Of a stretch of 64,000 nt of DNA, positions 1-34,730 are shown piece by piece. The DNA is from Trematomus loennbergii (Eukaryota > Chordata > Actinopteri > Perciformes > Nototheniidae). The notes under the pieces are model-generated. The model had not been told where the DNA came from, did not search any database, and saw only the letters and a program-made list of their open reading frames with translations. Where the stretch lies: positions 16,152,934 through 16,216,933 of the forward strand of contig JAAOOA010000033.1 in the NCBI GenBank assembly GCA_012861695.1, given 5' to 3'. Each line of letters begins with the position of its first letter. The stretch's first letter is position 1. The position numbers were made by a program, and so were the translations under genes.

Positions 1-849
1 TTGGAAAATGTTTAATCAGGATACCAATCAAAAGAGAAGTAACTTTCTCATAGACTTCTATTCAATCTTCGTTTCTCAACCTGTGGAGTTGCCCCCTGCT
101 GGCCATTCAGAGTATTTCTAGACATTGCATAGAAGACATACAAACCATGACTAAAAATTAAGTATTCACAGATGCCAGGTCACACCCAAAACTAGAAACG
201 TTCATTGAAAAAGTTACATTTTCACTAGTCAAACTACAGTGGAAAATGTCAAATTAAGCAATCTAAAACACGTTAAACGCTCTGTTGAACACGTGATTAG
301 TTAGCAGTTGAATGAATAGACAGGTTTGATTGGCACACAGTAAACAGCTCTTGAATTTATAATACGCATAATATGTTGCCTGTCCTCACAAGTCACATTC
401 CTAAACCAACCACCATTGTCTCAGTGCTTATTCCTGTTTGTACAGTGGAACACCGCGAGTCCAAGTGTTCGTGTGATCTCGACTGTGCCATCAGAGATAA
501 GCCCTGGCTAATCACCAAAGATGGAAATCTCTCATATAGTGCATATGTTACAAATATGCAGCAGGAAAGCCCTACCAGTGAGGAGTCGCAGTCTGGAGGA
601 GACTGAGACTGTGTTTGTTTACACTGCGGGCCAAAGGGGGGGAAAGTTTTCATAACCTCTATTATAGAACAATGGTCAGCTTTGACTTCTGTTCAGTTCA
701 CAGTCTGACTCAAGCTGCATTTTCAGTGTGGTAGAGGCAGCTTTTATTACTGAGCTCCAAATCATGTCCTACACCTACTGTATGACATTAAACAAATTAT
801 AGGATTTTTCTGAATGAATAAGGCAAACCAAACATAAATGTAGCAGCCT

Positions 850-2109
850 GTCCTCCTACAAAAAACGACCAAATAGGTCGATTGTTCAGCAGCTTATTAC
901 GACCCATAGTCACGTTTTAAAGTGTAGCACCTCTAGTGCAATCGCTCCGGAGGGTCGTTTATTCACAAATAACCCTCTCTGGAAAATCCTAAATTGTGGA
1001 ATAGTTTGGCCATTAAAATGCTTTTTGATTAGATTTCTAGCGAGAAGTGTATTGTACTTTTAGAATCTACGTCCAGTGGATGTGTAGGATCTATAGTTTG
1101 ATCGATATTACGAAGATGATTTGAGGTCTCGCCAGGAGAACGTGTATACTACGTCTTTCCGCAGCGTCCATGTAAAGTTGGCGTCAACCCTCACGGGGTG
1201 AAAACAGTATTTCCGGTCTCGAAGTTTTCATAATAAAACCGGAAGTATTCCCCTCACTGTCAAATGATTACACAGTGATATCTGCATTACTCATCCACTA
1301 AAAAACATCAGTTTATCCTTGTTAATTACACAATGTTGATTGGTTTAAATTGTGTACAATGCTTTTGTGTTTTTAACCTTCGATTCGGAGAAACAAATAG
1401 TTTTTTCGGAGTGTTTAGACACTACAGAGTTTCCGAAGACACTACACTACCCAGAATCCTAAGCTATCGTTTGGGACTACAACATCCGCTTTGCTGTACA
1501 AACCCCGTGACTAGTCCTCAAGCTCTGTGATTGGATGTTGGAGTGGCAGTGCGACAAGGTTACGCCAAGGTTATGGTGTAAATACAGCCTATCTACCAAT
1601 TGGATCAAATATCAAAGTCAGCCGAATTAGTGTTGATACTGCAAGGAGACGTATTGTGTGAAAAGAAATGGAAGATGTTGTTTAATTGCTGATATATTTA
1701 TGATCCACGTCACGTATTCAGTTTCGGTGGCAGTTCTTCCAGTTTGTCCAAAGGTCTTCTGATCATAGATAAATAAAGAACTACGGCAGATATGTAATAT
1801 TTAATGCAGCCGAACCGTGTATTACAATGCCGTTATGTGATGACTTCCAAAGAGAAAAGCAAGCACACTCGAAATAAAGTATGAAAGTACAATATACACT
1901 TCTCGCTAGAAATCGAATCAAAAAGCATTTTAATGGCCAAACTATTCTAGATTTTAGGATTTTCCAGAGAGGGTTATTAGTGAATATACGACCCTCCGTA
2001 GCGTTTGCATTCAACGGGAGCACTAGAGGTCGAAAACTTTAAAACGTGATTATAGGTCGTAATAAGTGCTTGAACAATCGACTTATTTGGTCGTTGTGAG
2101 TTGGAGGAC
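850..2109. mobile_element. DNA transposon with ~215-bp terminal inverted repeats
   Basis: The segment 850-1065 reappears in reverse complement at about 1884-2109 with roughly 85 percent identity by eye. Shared landmarks are the outer end GTCCTCC, an AACGACCAAATA block, CTCTGGAAAATCCTA and TTCTAGCGAGAAGTGTA. The ~820-bp interior has no convincing transposase frame, so it is a non-autonomous element. No clean target duplication is visible next to the outer ends. A diverged partial copy of the same family occurs at 60104-60224 and continues at 60841-60990. The superfamily is unassigned. Confidence 0.75.
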
Positions 2110-3124
2110 TTGTTGAAATGTACTGATAATACGTGTTGAATACGTAAATATGTCACAAATATAAAAAATAAATAAAACTTAATTATTACTGAAAGACCTT
2201 TGACTCTCATAATTATAGTTTAAAATGTGGCGTGTAATTATGATAGCCATTCGTGACTTTTCAAGTGACTCAACAGCAGACTGGAAAACAACTTGAACCA
2301 GCCCTGAGTTTCAGCTCTGAGTTTCAGCTCTGCCTGACATCTCGCCTTTGTCATAAGGCTTATGCAACATATTCCGGCTATTACCTAAACAAACACAGAT
2401 TCCTTCCTTTTGAAAACCATTGTTTATCTGATAACTACCTCCTCATAGGCCATGAGCAATTATAAATTCCTCACCAGTGACAAGAGTTAAGAAAACAAGT
2501 TGTGCAGTTAATTAATGGCAAGGACATCTATGACTTAATTATAGTGTATACTCGGTGCAATGTCACACAAAGCGTTGCGGTGAATACAGAGACGATTCCC
2601 GGTGACATTACTGAGTTGTTTGAATAATTAAGGTCATTTTATTGTTGAGGTCAATCTGGTAGAAGCACATTTGTATTTTTTAAAGCCTTCACAGAGAAGA
2701 TAAATGATCATTATTGCTTCTGAACTCTTTTATTCTCTTTGTAGCCAGAGGTAAAAGAAAAAATCGAAAGTCTCTCGAATTCTCTGTGAACTTCTGACAG
2801 AATTTAAAAAAGCAGTCCGATGATAAACATTACAATTTCCCACAATGAATCTCGATTCCGATCTTTAATGCTTTAGCTAGGAGTGCCAAACCGGTTCTGA
2901 TGTTCTTCAAATTCCAAAAAGATGCTGTGCATATTTCTCGAAGTCCCACAAAGAGCAAATTGCATCAATTACCTTAGTCTTACCACATTCCATGAGAGGA
3001 CAATAGCTGTGTGAGAAGACTAAAGCACACAATAACATGTGTTCCTGTCACATTACTGTGATGTTATACGCAGGTGAATCATGCTGCATATGTCCGCAGG
3101 TAACCTCTTTCTGATGAGGATACA

Positions 3125-3200
3125 GTAAGTAAGTCAGTAAAACTTTATTTATATAGCACCCTTCTCAACACGGATGTGCTTTACAGTACAGTACACAGGA
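3125..3200 (+). repeat. LINE/SINE-like tail fragment (TTTATTTATATAGCAC type)
   Basis: Contains AAAACTTTATTTATATAGCAC followed by a ...GTGCTTTACAG stretch, a signature I associate with dispersed fish retroposon ends. A second short instance (ACTATTTATATAGCACTTAC) sits near 61424-61443. Family assignment is from memory of fish repeats and is not testable here. Confidence 0.4.
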
Positions 3201-3649
3201 CACAATTCAACACCTATAAATAGTATGATCAATGTCTGTGAGTCCTGGCTTAATCATTTATAATCCTTTATTACCATTCACATCATCATTTATGATCTTT
3301 TATCATCAATAGAACCTTAGGAACCCTTTTAACATTTTGAACTATGACAATGAATGGTGACTTGAAGCACCGTACTATAAAAGTTAATCTAATTTGTATT
3401 TTTTTTGTCATGATATTTTACAGTTAAATAAGTATTTGACAAAAACAATATTATCGTGATACCTACAGAACGTTATAATATCATTTTTCAAATTCATATT
3501 TCACTTTGTTTATTGTGCTTTTTGTCTCTTTCCCTCGAATACAGAGAGTAACCATGAATTTATAAAATGGGAAAAAATATCAATTGCCGAACGCTAAAAT
3601 ATTTCTAAAATACCACTTGGGCCTATATCACGACACCCTTCTAAAATGG

Positions 3650-3937
<288 letters not shown>

Positions 3938-4050
3938 CTCTCTCTTTGATTGGTCAGAACAATACCACCTGGGATGACTCACCCCTATGATTCAATGTTC
4001 AATGCCACTCTGAATGGAGCATCAGGAGGAAATGCAGATACATGTATGTT

Positions 4051-4084
<34 letters not shown>
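4051..4084. repeat. (GT)n microsatellite
   Basis: Short GT array with one GA interruption, 115 bp from the long CA array at 3651-3936. Confidence 0.95.
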
Positions 4085-4087
<3 letters not shown>

Positions 4088-6089
4088 TGATATTCACTGA
4101 GCCTTTCCGGATACATTTCCCTATGAAACACCAGTTTCCACTGAACAGAGCACCTGTGAGGCCCTGCATCCGGCCGTGGGATACTGAACGCTCTGCACAC
4201 CATTTGATCCTTTTTTATTTTATATTCTCACAAAAAGCCATTGAGACACTAGAATATGGAATAATTCAATTTCTCTGGAAGGAACTGACAGTGATTCTGT
4301 TTGAAAGAGTGGAAATGAAAGTACTGAAAGGTGGCTTAATCCTCTCACGATGTACACACAAAGTGTCCTGCCGCTCCCCTTAAGCTCCTACCTCTGAGAT
4401 TAGACTTTCAAAGTAAATATTATTTGTCACAGATTCAAGTCCATTAAATACTTTTTAAAAATAGAAATAAAGTGGTACAGACTCTCACTGCAGTAGCAGA
4501 ATTTCAGGAACCCATTTGATTGGGTTGTTTCTATCCATAAGGATGCTAACCAATGATGTATCCTAGTGACTGAGATCATTATTATACTTTCTACCCTTAA
4601 AGTCAGATCTCGTTCATTCGGCATGTCTGAAACCTGCTGCTTCCGGTCCTCTTTCAAATGTATTGGTTTTGTAAATTGGGTTTTTCCCACCATAGCTGAA
4701 GGCGCTGTCAGCTGTGAAACCTGACAGTCAGCATCGACAGTGCAACCGAGGGACTGCATTTCAAGGAATTTGAATGTCCTTCAGCTGCCACAGACAGAAT
4801 TAGAGGAACGGGAGAACCACATCCTATCTGCAGGTCTGGACATGCCTGCGTTGTAGCAGGCGTTGTCATTGGGTGCCATTTACAGCACCGTATGTTTCAC
4901 TTTGACCCGTTCACTGTGGACGAGGTGTGTGTCTATAGGTGTCAGCGTTCAGCACATCGCAAACACACCGCTACCATAAATACAACTTCCATCTCCAGTG
5001 TCTTTGTTGCCTCTGCTTTTTCCGTCATTACAAGGTTATGCAACCGGAGGCGATACTGTGACTAAGTATTGTTTGTTAGTCAGTGAAAACATCCTTGTAA
5101 CTCTGTCCTTGCTTTTGTATAGGCTAAATCCAAGAAGAACTAAGCTCGAAACTTGCAATGAATACACTGTTGGGTAGATATTCAGTCCAAATGCTTGTTA
5201 GATTTAGCTGCTTCTGATACCAATATATAGAAGAGCATACGATACAACAAATAATAATCACCCAACTCCCGCAAACCTGCATAGTTTTTGTCCAAGCCAG
5301 ACCCACGTCTGAATCCCAATTTGGGACCAAGCGCGATTACAAATCTGAAATTCAGATACAAGTTTTTATTAAAAAATATATATATAATAAAAATACAATA
5401 GCTTAAATCAACTAAAGTTTATTCAGTGCAGTAGAAGACATTCGATTTTCTGCAACCAAATATTGAAAACAGCCCTAAAACTCTCATATCAAAGAATAAA
5501 AAGGTCTGCACTTAACACATAATAAAAAATAAAACCTGAGAGTTAACTGGACCTGATTCAAGCCAAAGGGTATATTTTGGGTCGGCCGCAATCGGTTTGG
5601 GCAGAGAATCAACACTCTGTGATACAGTGCATTTGTCATTCAGATATAATGTGAGAACCACACTTGTCATTACCCTTAAGGGTGCCAGTTTAAATGTAGG
5701 GTAGAAGGCCCTCGCAATGTTGTGGAAACACAACAGGTAACCAAATCTTCACACGTCTGTCAGGGTCACTTCACACAGAATGTCCGGCACTTCAACCACA
5801 TGTACCCCCCTCAGTAAAGAAACATTATACCATATTGCATAATATTCCACTCTGCATCAGATAGCAGAGATGCATGGATGCCGTTAAAGACAACTGATCA
5901 AAGACAGCAAATGAATAAATCTTTCTACGGTATCCAACTGTCACTACTTTTGTTTGGCATGAGCTGCTGGCTGACACATCTTTGACAACACCGCCTACTG
6001 AATCTGCGGTAAAGCAAGATTCTGATGGAGCTTCTTCAGTGGTTACCTTTAATAGTGAAAGCATTCTCATTCATAACGAGACACTTTCA

Positions 6090-6210
6090 GGGATGCCCAC
6101 ACTTTTTCAGCTTGGGAGCTACTTTTAAAATGACCAAGCCCAAAAGATCTACCTACAGGGCCGCCCCTGCCCAATCTGTGTCGCGAGCGCGCGGGGGGGG
6201 GGGGATTTAA
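6090..6210. repeat. Dispersed repeat fragment ending in a G homopolymer
   Basis: GGGATGCCCACACTTTTTCA and the following GAGCTACTTTTAAAATGACC read like a common fish DNA-transposon remnant. It ends in a CGCGAGCGCGCG stretch and a poly-G run near 6192-6204. Identification is by familiarity only. Confidence 0.4.
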
Positions 6211-6279
6211 CATGGTCTCTATCTTATCTTCAGTCCATTTCCGTACACATGAAAAAGTACCTGAAGTTTTCCACTTGTG

Positions 6280-6420
6280 AATGTATAGGTAGAGGAATCA
6301 TTGTTTTCAGAAACGGTGTGTACCAGTTTAATAATTCAAAAAAAATCCCTAAATATAAAATTATTATTGTAGTGCAATTTATACTCTTTTTTTTTTAGAT
6401 AGCAGCTCTCTTTCTATTAT
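6280..6420. repeat. Dispersed repeat, copy 1 of 2
   Basis: Shares with 9155-9290, in the same orientation, the ordered blocks GAGGAA..CATTGTTTTCAG, CTAAATATAAAA.TATTATTG, AGTGCAATTTA and GATAGCAGCT. Short deletions separate the copies. Family unknown. Confidence 0.6.
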
Positions 6421-7982
6421 TGATTATTCTATTTCACATTACACATGTTCAGCTTGGTATTACATTTGACAACTTATCACTATGCAAATGTACAATATAT
6501 ATAAGTATTACAGAGGTTGGAATGGCATGGCGAGTTTACTGCTTTGGACAGCATTTGTTTGTTTAACTGAACGCAGCCTGGAGGTTTGCACCGTCTCTGT
6601 GTATTCTATTACACATAGCACTAAATCTGATGCTGTTTACTGGAGTTCAGGGTCTCATAAAAAGGCTGCTTTGTATCCAAATGGAGCGTAGTCATTTAGT
6701 CCTCTTCCTGTCTTCTCTATATGAGCTTCAGATGGAATAAGAGTGGCAGAAATCAATACTCTCCACTACAAAGGTTGGGATAAGATATTACCATGATGTT
6801 GCCACTGATTAATATAGTCAGCAAATGAAGAGATACATTATAACAGAGAGTGGAATAAGGATATTCAGAGTGGTATATATTTGTTTTCATCAATGGTGAT
6901 TGGTGCAGTGTGGCAACAGTGTGTTGTGTTAATCAGGTGTGCAGTTCAGGTGGGAGTGGCAGCTTTGTTCTCTTTTCCCTAATGATTAATGGGACTGCCT
7001 GTGGAGGGTGTGACACATAACTTTGGTTTGAGTTGGACACCAGAGCCAACGTCTTAGCTCAGACATTCTAATACATCACATCTCTTCCTGTGGGTTCCCC
7101 TTCATGTGGCGCCTCGTACATTTCTGCATTCCTCAGATTTTTGATCACCGCTAATTCTGTCCATTCTGACTCCACCGGTGTAGGATTACCAATGCCGTTT
7201 GATAAATGCCACATGCAGCCTGGGAAATACCCGTGCAGCACTCTCTCGCCAGTTTCTGTCAAGCTCAGCAGCTAATTCCCGCAGACGCTGCCATCAAGCG
7301 CTACCTAATGCCAACTTAAATCCCTTTTTCTTTTATTAAATCTACTCTGAGAGCTGATAACTTGTCTCCGGAGCTACAGCAGAGCTTTCCCTCTACCTGC
7401 TCAGTGTGAGAGCTGCAGCTGGGGAGAATTACACGCTGCTACGAATACCAGGCCTGGATGGCAACAGTGCATCATCTCAGCTCAATACCGGCAAACATGT
7501 GTTAAAAATAAAGAAAGGTGCATGCTTTGCACAGGAAAACAGTAGTGAGAGGTGCAGCCAGTTTGAGTTCCAGACTGCAATCCAAGCTGCAACATTAATA
7601 AAAACATACAGTTATATTTTCCCAGGGATATTTCCTGTGGCTGGTGACATGCCACCGAGCTGAGATCCAGCACAGCACTTGAGTGTGGGGGTGAGGAGTT
7701 TTTCTCTCCTGCAGTAACTACAGGAGCAACCAGCTTAATGACAAGCTCCGGCTGAAATGACAGAGAGCCCCGCTTGTCTGTGTTTGTGTTCCTGTATGCT
7801 ACACTTGTTATTGGAACTAATGGGATATGAACACTAGTGCTGTCACACACATACAGGCACACATTACCTACACATACACTCTTAACGACGAATGAAAACA
7901 GAGCAAATGAGCGACTAGCAGCCTTATTTTTTACTTTGACTTGCTAGGGTGTGTATAAATTGTGTATATGTGTTACTAGGAG

Positions 7983-7984
<2 letters not shown>

Positions 7985-8026
<42 letters not shown>
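7985..8026. repeat. (GT)n microsatellite
   Basis: Uninterrupted GT run of about 42 bp. Confidence 0.97.
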
Positions 8027-8028
<2 letters not shown>

Positions 8029-9154
8029 CTAATTGATCTGTTGATGCCAGATCGAGGAGAGTAGCCTCCCGTGGTGTCAGGCATTGATCTGTTTGCAGCC
8101 TCTTTTTCTAAGAAGCAGGAGAAAATATCGCCCAAAACCTTTTCGCCACAAATGCTCTATCACTCCCATATCGACTAAAAAACAAGATGAAATAACAAGC
8201 CTATTTTCAAACCCCCACCTTCCCACTGTTCATGCTGTTCCTGCTGTGTTTAAAAATAAAAGGGGATTAGAGATCTGATAGGATGTTTACATGAAGAGGG
8301 GTTAACAGCCTGCTTGATAAACTGGCCTTAAAATCCTGATTGGATTGCAGTCACTCTGTTGGTTCGTTGACAGGAATTGAGGGGGAAGGAGACAGGGAGC
8401 AGGGTGCCAATCATCGCCCCACAGCTGCCTTCCTCCGAGACATGGCCTATAAAAACAGCCCGAGATGGAGACGCACACACTCGCGGCTCGATGTCGACGC
8501 AACATCAGGTCATCGTTTCTATTCTCGTCCCAGCAGGAGAGGGGCTGCTGAACACCATCGCAATGCAATTATTTGGCTTTGGGAATCAATAGTGGAGAAG
8601 ATTAAAGCTCCCTGCCATGCATGACCAGAGAGAGGAAGGCACAGGTGGCCCTTTCTTCTCCCTCCATCTCCCCTTCATCTCTAACTCTTATAAGGTGCCA
8701 GTGGGAGTGACAACGAGGCAACAACAGCTGCCAAACCGCTGATAGAGAGGGAGGGAGAGGAGAGAGCGAGGGGAGGTACCAAGGGATACCACCGAGGGCA
8801 AGAGACAAAATAAGAGCAGCTGTGATCACCCGAAAACAGCTGATTAAGCACAACTTCCCACTGTGTAAAAGGGAATCAGAGAGGCTTCCATCCAACAGTA
8901 GAACATTTTTGATTGACACTGACCATAAACCTACTTTCCTACCAACAACTGGCTAGGCTTGTCAAAGTAATTATCTTCCTTTTGTAAGATATATGGACAT
9001 GATCTCTATAACTTGTTGAACTTGATTTTGTCAATGACAACAATGCTTCCAATAAGATGCCAAAATCATCAGCAGTGTTTTTACTAACATTAGAAGACAT
9101 GAGTATTGCGCAGCCAATGGGCATTTTTGTTCACAAAGACAAATAGATCCTTAC

Positions 9155-9290
9155 AAGTAGAGGAACCGTCATTGTTTTCAGGAAGGGTGAGGCTATGCAG
9201 TTGTTAAATGATTCACAGAAACACTAAATATAAAACTATTATTGGAGTGCAATTTACTTTAAAAATTGGATAGCAGCTTTGTCTCTTTTA
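9155..9290. repeat. Dispersed repeat, copy 2 of 2
   Basis: Direct-orientation partner of 6280-6420 with the same ordered blocks. About 2.9 kb separates the copies. Confidence 0.6.
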
Positions 9291-9587
9291 CTGTACGCTT
9301 TACGTAAACCAATGTTTCATCCAACAATGTGAGTTATCAGGCATACAACTGACCAGGCCTTTGACCTGGTATATACCAAGATCCCAACAGCCTAAAAAGA
9401 CACAAATACTGTCTTCTACTACAGTCCTGGCGTTATGGGTTGATTCTTGGACGTACTTATGTAAGTCTGTGTGTTAGCGGAGCTCTAGCCTAAAGACTTA
9501 CAGAGCACCTGTGGCCTCATTCCATACTGCTCACATACTGGCTGAATGGCAGACTGACACCATGTTAAGACTGGGGCAATGTCAGTT

Positions 9588-9733
<146 letters not shown>

Positions 9734-12700
9734 ATGTTTCAGACAAGGTGGGCAGCTACACACCGAACAGGGCACAGACAGTCTGCGAGCTGTTTTGAGC
9801 GCCGGCTCCTTATTAAGCCACCGCCCCACTGTACATCCAGCCCGACTGACCCCAATAACTGCTGCCATGCTGAACGAGTGACGGATAATTACTCCGCCAT
9901 TGTAGGAATAATTAAACCCATTATGAACTCTTTTTTTCTGATTTGCCTAAAGCACTTGAATAACAGGAGGAGAAAGCCTTCTCTCAGATTCCTCCGTCTT
10001 GTTGACAAAAGTATTCAAAACTAAACCAAAGGTAACACTAACCAGGTGAACCCCTTCTCCTCTTCTTCTCCTCCATTAACCTTTGCTGCCCTCCGTACCC
10101 TGGGGGACTGGACCAGTTCACAGCTGCGTGTGAGCGCCACTCACTTAGCCGCTGCCTGAAGGCCATTAGCAGGAAGGCCTGTCATCTCCGGAGGGGGTGC
10201 TGGGCTCAGGCTGTCCCGGTGCTCTGACAGGTCTGCTGAGCTCAGGTGAGACCCTCTCCCCATGCTGATGGACGCGCTCAAACAGCTCAAACTGCCTTTA
10301 CCCCTAACCTGAGTGACAGCTCCGAACACCTTATCCTCTCACTCGGAGAGCTGAGACCTCACCTCCTCGGGCAATAATGACACACATGCACACCTTATGC
10401 ACAATGAGCACATTCCTCGTGTCAATATGTGTTGTGTAAGCCGCTTTAGGAAGGGTCCATTGCAAAATAACAGATAACTGGTGCTGTGGAGGCCGAGCTC
10501 ACCACAGGGTATTTTCCATGTGTTGTTCTTTAGCCTTTAAACACCAGTTTACACCCACTGTACCGCAAAAAGCATTCATCAGGACTTGTTTTTCGTATTT
10601 TCCTGCCAATGGTGGTTCCAATAACTTACTGTAAACCAAGCTAGGGAGAGGAAACATTTATTTACCAGATTATAACAAATGCTACTAAAACTAGAACTAC
10701 TCTCGGAAAGATTCGCCCAAGGACATTGGTGCATTCACTTGCTCCTCCATTTCAGAGTTTGTAAGTTATTATTTTGACTTGTGTGGAAACAACATGGATG
10801 CTACAAAGAAGATGTATTTTATAGTTCAGAGCGTTGAGATATCACATTCCTAGTTGTCATCTTGAGGGGCGTTCATGTACATTTTCTGACTCGGGATCTC
10901 CTCTAGCTGCCTCTATAAGCTGATTATAGACGTGCACTTTTTGAGTTGACCAACTACAATTTCCCACGATCTTTAGAGGCCAATCACCTTGCTGCTGTCA
11001 AACTTTAAATCGGTTCTCCTCTCTCCAACCGTCAGCTGTCATCTAGGTGGAAACGCTGGGAGGCCTCCTCGACCCCATTCCAATACTTGTTACAGTTGAA
11101 ATATTTGACAATGAGGTCTTATACTCAGACTATTCTCATTTCTATCAGCTTATCCATATCTATAAATATGATTTAATCAAAATAAGTCCCTCGTGACTGA
11201 CTGATTTTGTGCTTGTTCCAAGAAATGTATATCTTATGAGTCATAAATATACAGAGTGCAAACACTGCAGCAGGCCTAAGAACCCTGGTGCTTATACAGG
11301 CTAGTATTTCTAAAAGCAAACAACTTGTCAGTACCTTCTAGATATGGGACATTTCTCATTTCAGTAGTTCTGATCAAGAGCCAAAGAAAAGGGTCAAAAC
11401 TATCCTTTCCTCAAGCTGAAACACGAGCAGAGTTCATAAAGTGATTCTGACTCAGACTTGTGTTTGGATCCTGCAGCGTGTGGTGAGTGCTTTTTAAAAA
11501 GTGTGAGGGTGACCTGGCAGCAGACACACAGAGAAACACCCACCGGCTGTAAAACACCTACGTTGGCAGTTTACTTTCCCAGGTGGACGTAAGCTGCCAG
11601 GACGGAGGGAGCGAGGAAGGAGAGAAGGCAGAACCGGCCAGGCCTGCAGGTGCTCACACAGGCAGGGATTGTTCCCTCTGGGGCGGAAGAGGGGGGTGGG
11701 GGAAACCGGAAGAGACGTATGCATACTGTAAACATATACACGCACAAACTGAGAGTCCGAGATTACGTCATCCTCCTAGCCTCTTCTTCACACCTAGGCT
11801 CTCTGTCTGGGCCGACCCAATCTCACATCCCAACGCCCGGACACCCAGCATTCCTCAGGCCAGTGTGAGAAAAAAGGTCGCCCGGGGATCAGGGGCCAAG
11901 CGGAGGCTGAACCATGACAAGCCGGGACAGGCCAGGGAAACCAAACACACAGCAGCACTGTTGTTTTTCTGTGTAAATGCAGACGGTGCAGAGGGCAAAT
12001 CAGCTGCACATGCCCCTCTACTGACTTACTGTGTGTTTAAGTGTGTGTGTGTGTGGGTCTGTGCCAGTGTGGTAACTCAAATTAAAGAGCCAATGCAAAC
12101 ACAATTAAGAGTCAAACACCCTTCACAGTTTCCTTTTTTTTTTTCAAAAACAAATCTTCCAGTGCATGTATTATGTGTTTTCCCTGCTTATGAAAATAAA
12201 CAAATCAGACGTGTTTGATTCTACACGAGGGCCTTCAGCATTCTGTGCAGGCATCATCTGAAAAAGTTGCTTTGAAACACCAGACTAACAATTTAAGCCT
12301 ACTGCAATAACACATTTCGCAAACACATAAAAAGGAGATGTAAAGGAAAAAGAGATTCTGAAAAGGAAATATATATTCTTTATGCCACGGGGAAACTGGG
12401 CGGAAATGAGTTTTGGCGTGGATGAAATGCCTTATTCACCATAAAGCCAACAGAACACTGGTTTCTTTTTTCCTGCTGGATATTTCTGTCCTCACCGCTC
12501 CATTCAGCTCACCTAAAGTTAGTCTGAGAACATCAAGAGAAGGAGGAAAACACTGGGCTGTATTCTCTCCCCCCTCAAACTCCAACCTGCATGCTTGGCC
12601 TCAATGGCACTTTGTGTGCAGGTTTGTTGGTGTTCGAATGAGTTAGAGACAAGACTGGTGTCCTGTCCCCCAAAGAGGGGGTTCTGCAAGGTATCTACCT

Positions 12701-12837
12701 AAAAGGTGAATTTATGGGGGTGTGTTGAATGGAACAGGAAACCCTGCCCTGAGTCCTCAGACGCTCCTGGTACATGCATGCAGGCTCTCAGGAGAAAAAG
12801 CATGCCTGGCTACTGATGGTGTTTTCCTCCCTCTGAC

Positions 12838-12856
12838 CTGCTGCTGCTGCTGCTGC
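12838..12856. repeat. (CTG)n trinucleotide run
   Basis: Six consecutive CTG/TGC units in non-coding DNA. Confidence 0.9.
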
Positions 12857-13386
12857 TCTGTGGAAATGTCCCTCCCTTAATAAATACCTCAATATTGTTG
12901 GTGGTGTAACTTTTAGATAGTGTTCCGATGGAATCATGTAGTTACACACACACAATGAAAGAGAGCGTTTGGATAACATTGTCTTTTTATCTTGACGTTT
13001 GTAATGATTGCTAAATATAGATATGTGTTTTTTTAATCCTAAAATCCAGTCAAATCAGTCAATCGATCGTAATTCCTCCTTTTTTATTCTTGTAGACGGT
13101 TAAATAAACAGTTTTAAGCCAATTCTCATCAGTGTTTTCTGAAAATGACTTCAATTGGCTTCTATTGACCTTTTGCCTTTTCTTTTTCCCTTACATTATT
13201 GGGAAGTTTTCTGCATGTACTCCATGGAAAAATGTATCAACTGATCTTAGGCCTTACCCTGGCTGTGTTTCTTGTTTGATCTAATCTTCTTTAATGTTAC
13301 ACAAACTCTCAGAATTTATGTTTATTGTTGAAATTCTATGTAGCTGCTATTCTTGGCCAGGTCTTTCTATGTATATTATCGTAATG

Positions 13387-13656
13387 CAGTGGCGAACCGT
13401 CAGGGCCTTCAAGGTATTCAGAGAATACCCTGGAACACTCAGATTAAACAAACAAAAAATCGATTTAATTATATAAATAAAATGTAATAAATGTATGTAA
13501 AATGAATAAATGAGAATCGTATCTGTATTGTTGATCTGTAATATTACAGTGTTACGTTGATTTGTTTGTCCTTCTCGGTCCATGCACTACGCATTTCAGT
13601 GGTTTTGTGTGTGTGTCTACAGAAGGTCCAGTTGTGATAGACACGGTTTGCCACTG
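13387..13656. mobile_element. hAT-like MITE, 270 bp, with perfect 8-bp target duplication
   Basis: The left end CAGTGGCGAACCGT and the reverse complement of the right end CAGTGGCAAACCGT form a terminal inverted repeat. The octamer TCGTAATG directly flanks both sides (13379-13386 and 13657-13664). An 8-bp duplication with a CA..TG-type terminus is what hAT transposase leaves. The interior has no coding capacity. Confidence 0.85.
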
Positions 13657-13944
13657 TCGTAATGTATATAAAGGAGAACAATATGAGGTATTAGATGTGT
13701 TAAAATATAGTGTTTAGCATTTCCACTTTGAATTGTGTATCTCTTCCAAAGTAAAAGCTTTTTCTTTTTGTGTGTGCAAACAGCATTTTTCTGTTGATTG
13801 GCACCTATCATCAGAGCCTCTTAGCTCCAACCAATTTACCAAACACCAAAATATAAGAGTTACACAATAATTACACCCATCACACTGAGAATGTGTTGAG
13901 CTGGATTGTTCACACAGGCAATTATGGGATTAAAGGAGACTTAC

Positions 13945-34374
<20,430 letters not shown>

Positions 34375-34730
34375 GTCTTGGCTCGAAAGATCCAGCGCAG
34401 AGAGAAGGGGGGAACAAGAGACAGAGAAATTGAGTAGTTGAGACTCGGAGGTGTTCTGTGATTTATGTTGGAATTATTCGGTGTGTTGTCCTAAGTGTTG
34501 AAGCGCAAGAGTCACTCTTCTCGGGGTCATATTTTTGTAGCAGTGTGCAGTGACGGACCGGCTGTGCGCTCCTTGGTGTTTTTTCTAAGGACCGAGTGCT
34601 GTAGTGCAGGGGGTGTGACCCGGTGCCGGAGACTCCGCCCCCTGAAGCCCGGCAGCGAATGATGGAGCACCTGATACCGTGCTGCAGATGCCTGGGACCG
34701 GAGTGTGGTGCGCCTGCCTGGGAAGGAAAA
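34375..34730 (-). promoter_or_regulatory. spns2: Putative spns2 5' UTR and promoter region
   Basis: GC content rises sharply upstream of the spns2 start codon, with several CpGs. A GGGGGCGGAGTC-type GC box (minus strand) sits near 34630-34640. Beyond about 34730 the DNA returns to AT-rich intergenic composition. No TATA box was confidently placed, so a dispersed CpG-type promoter is the simpler reading. The transcription start is not determined. Confidence 0.45.

Noticed and set aside
4427..4759. 110-codon minus-strand open frame
   Set aside because: Intronic, with no known motif and no plausible splice context joining it to spns2.
11583..12218. 211-codon plus-strand open frame
   Set aside because: Compositionally random translation of GC-rich intronic DNA, with overlapping frames on both strands and no family resemblance.
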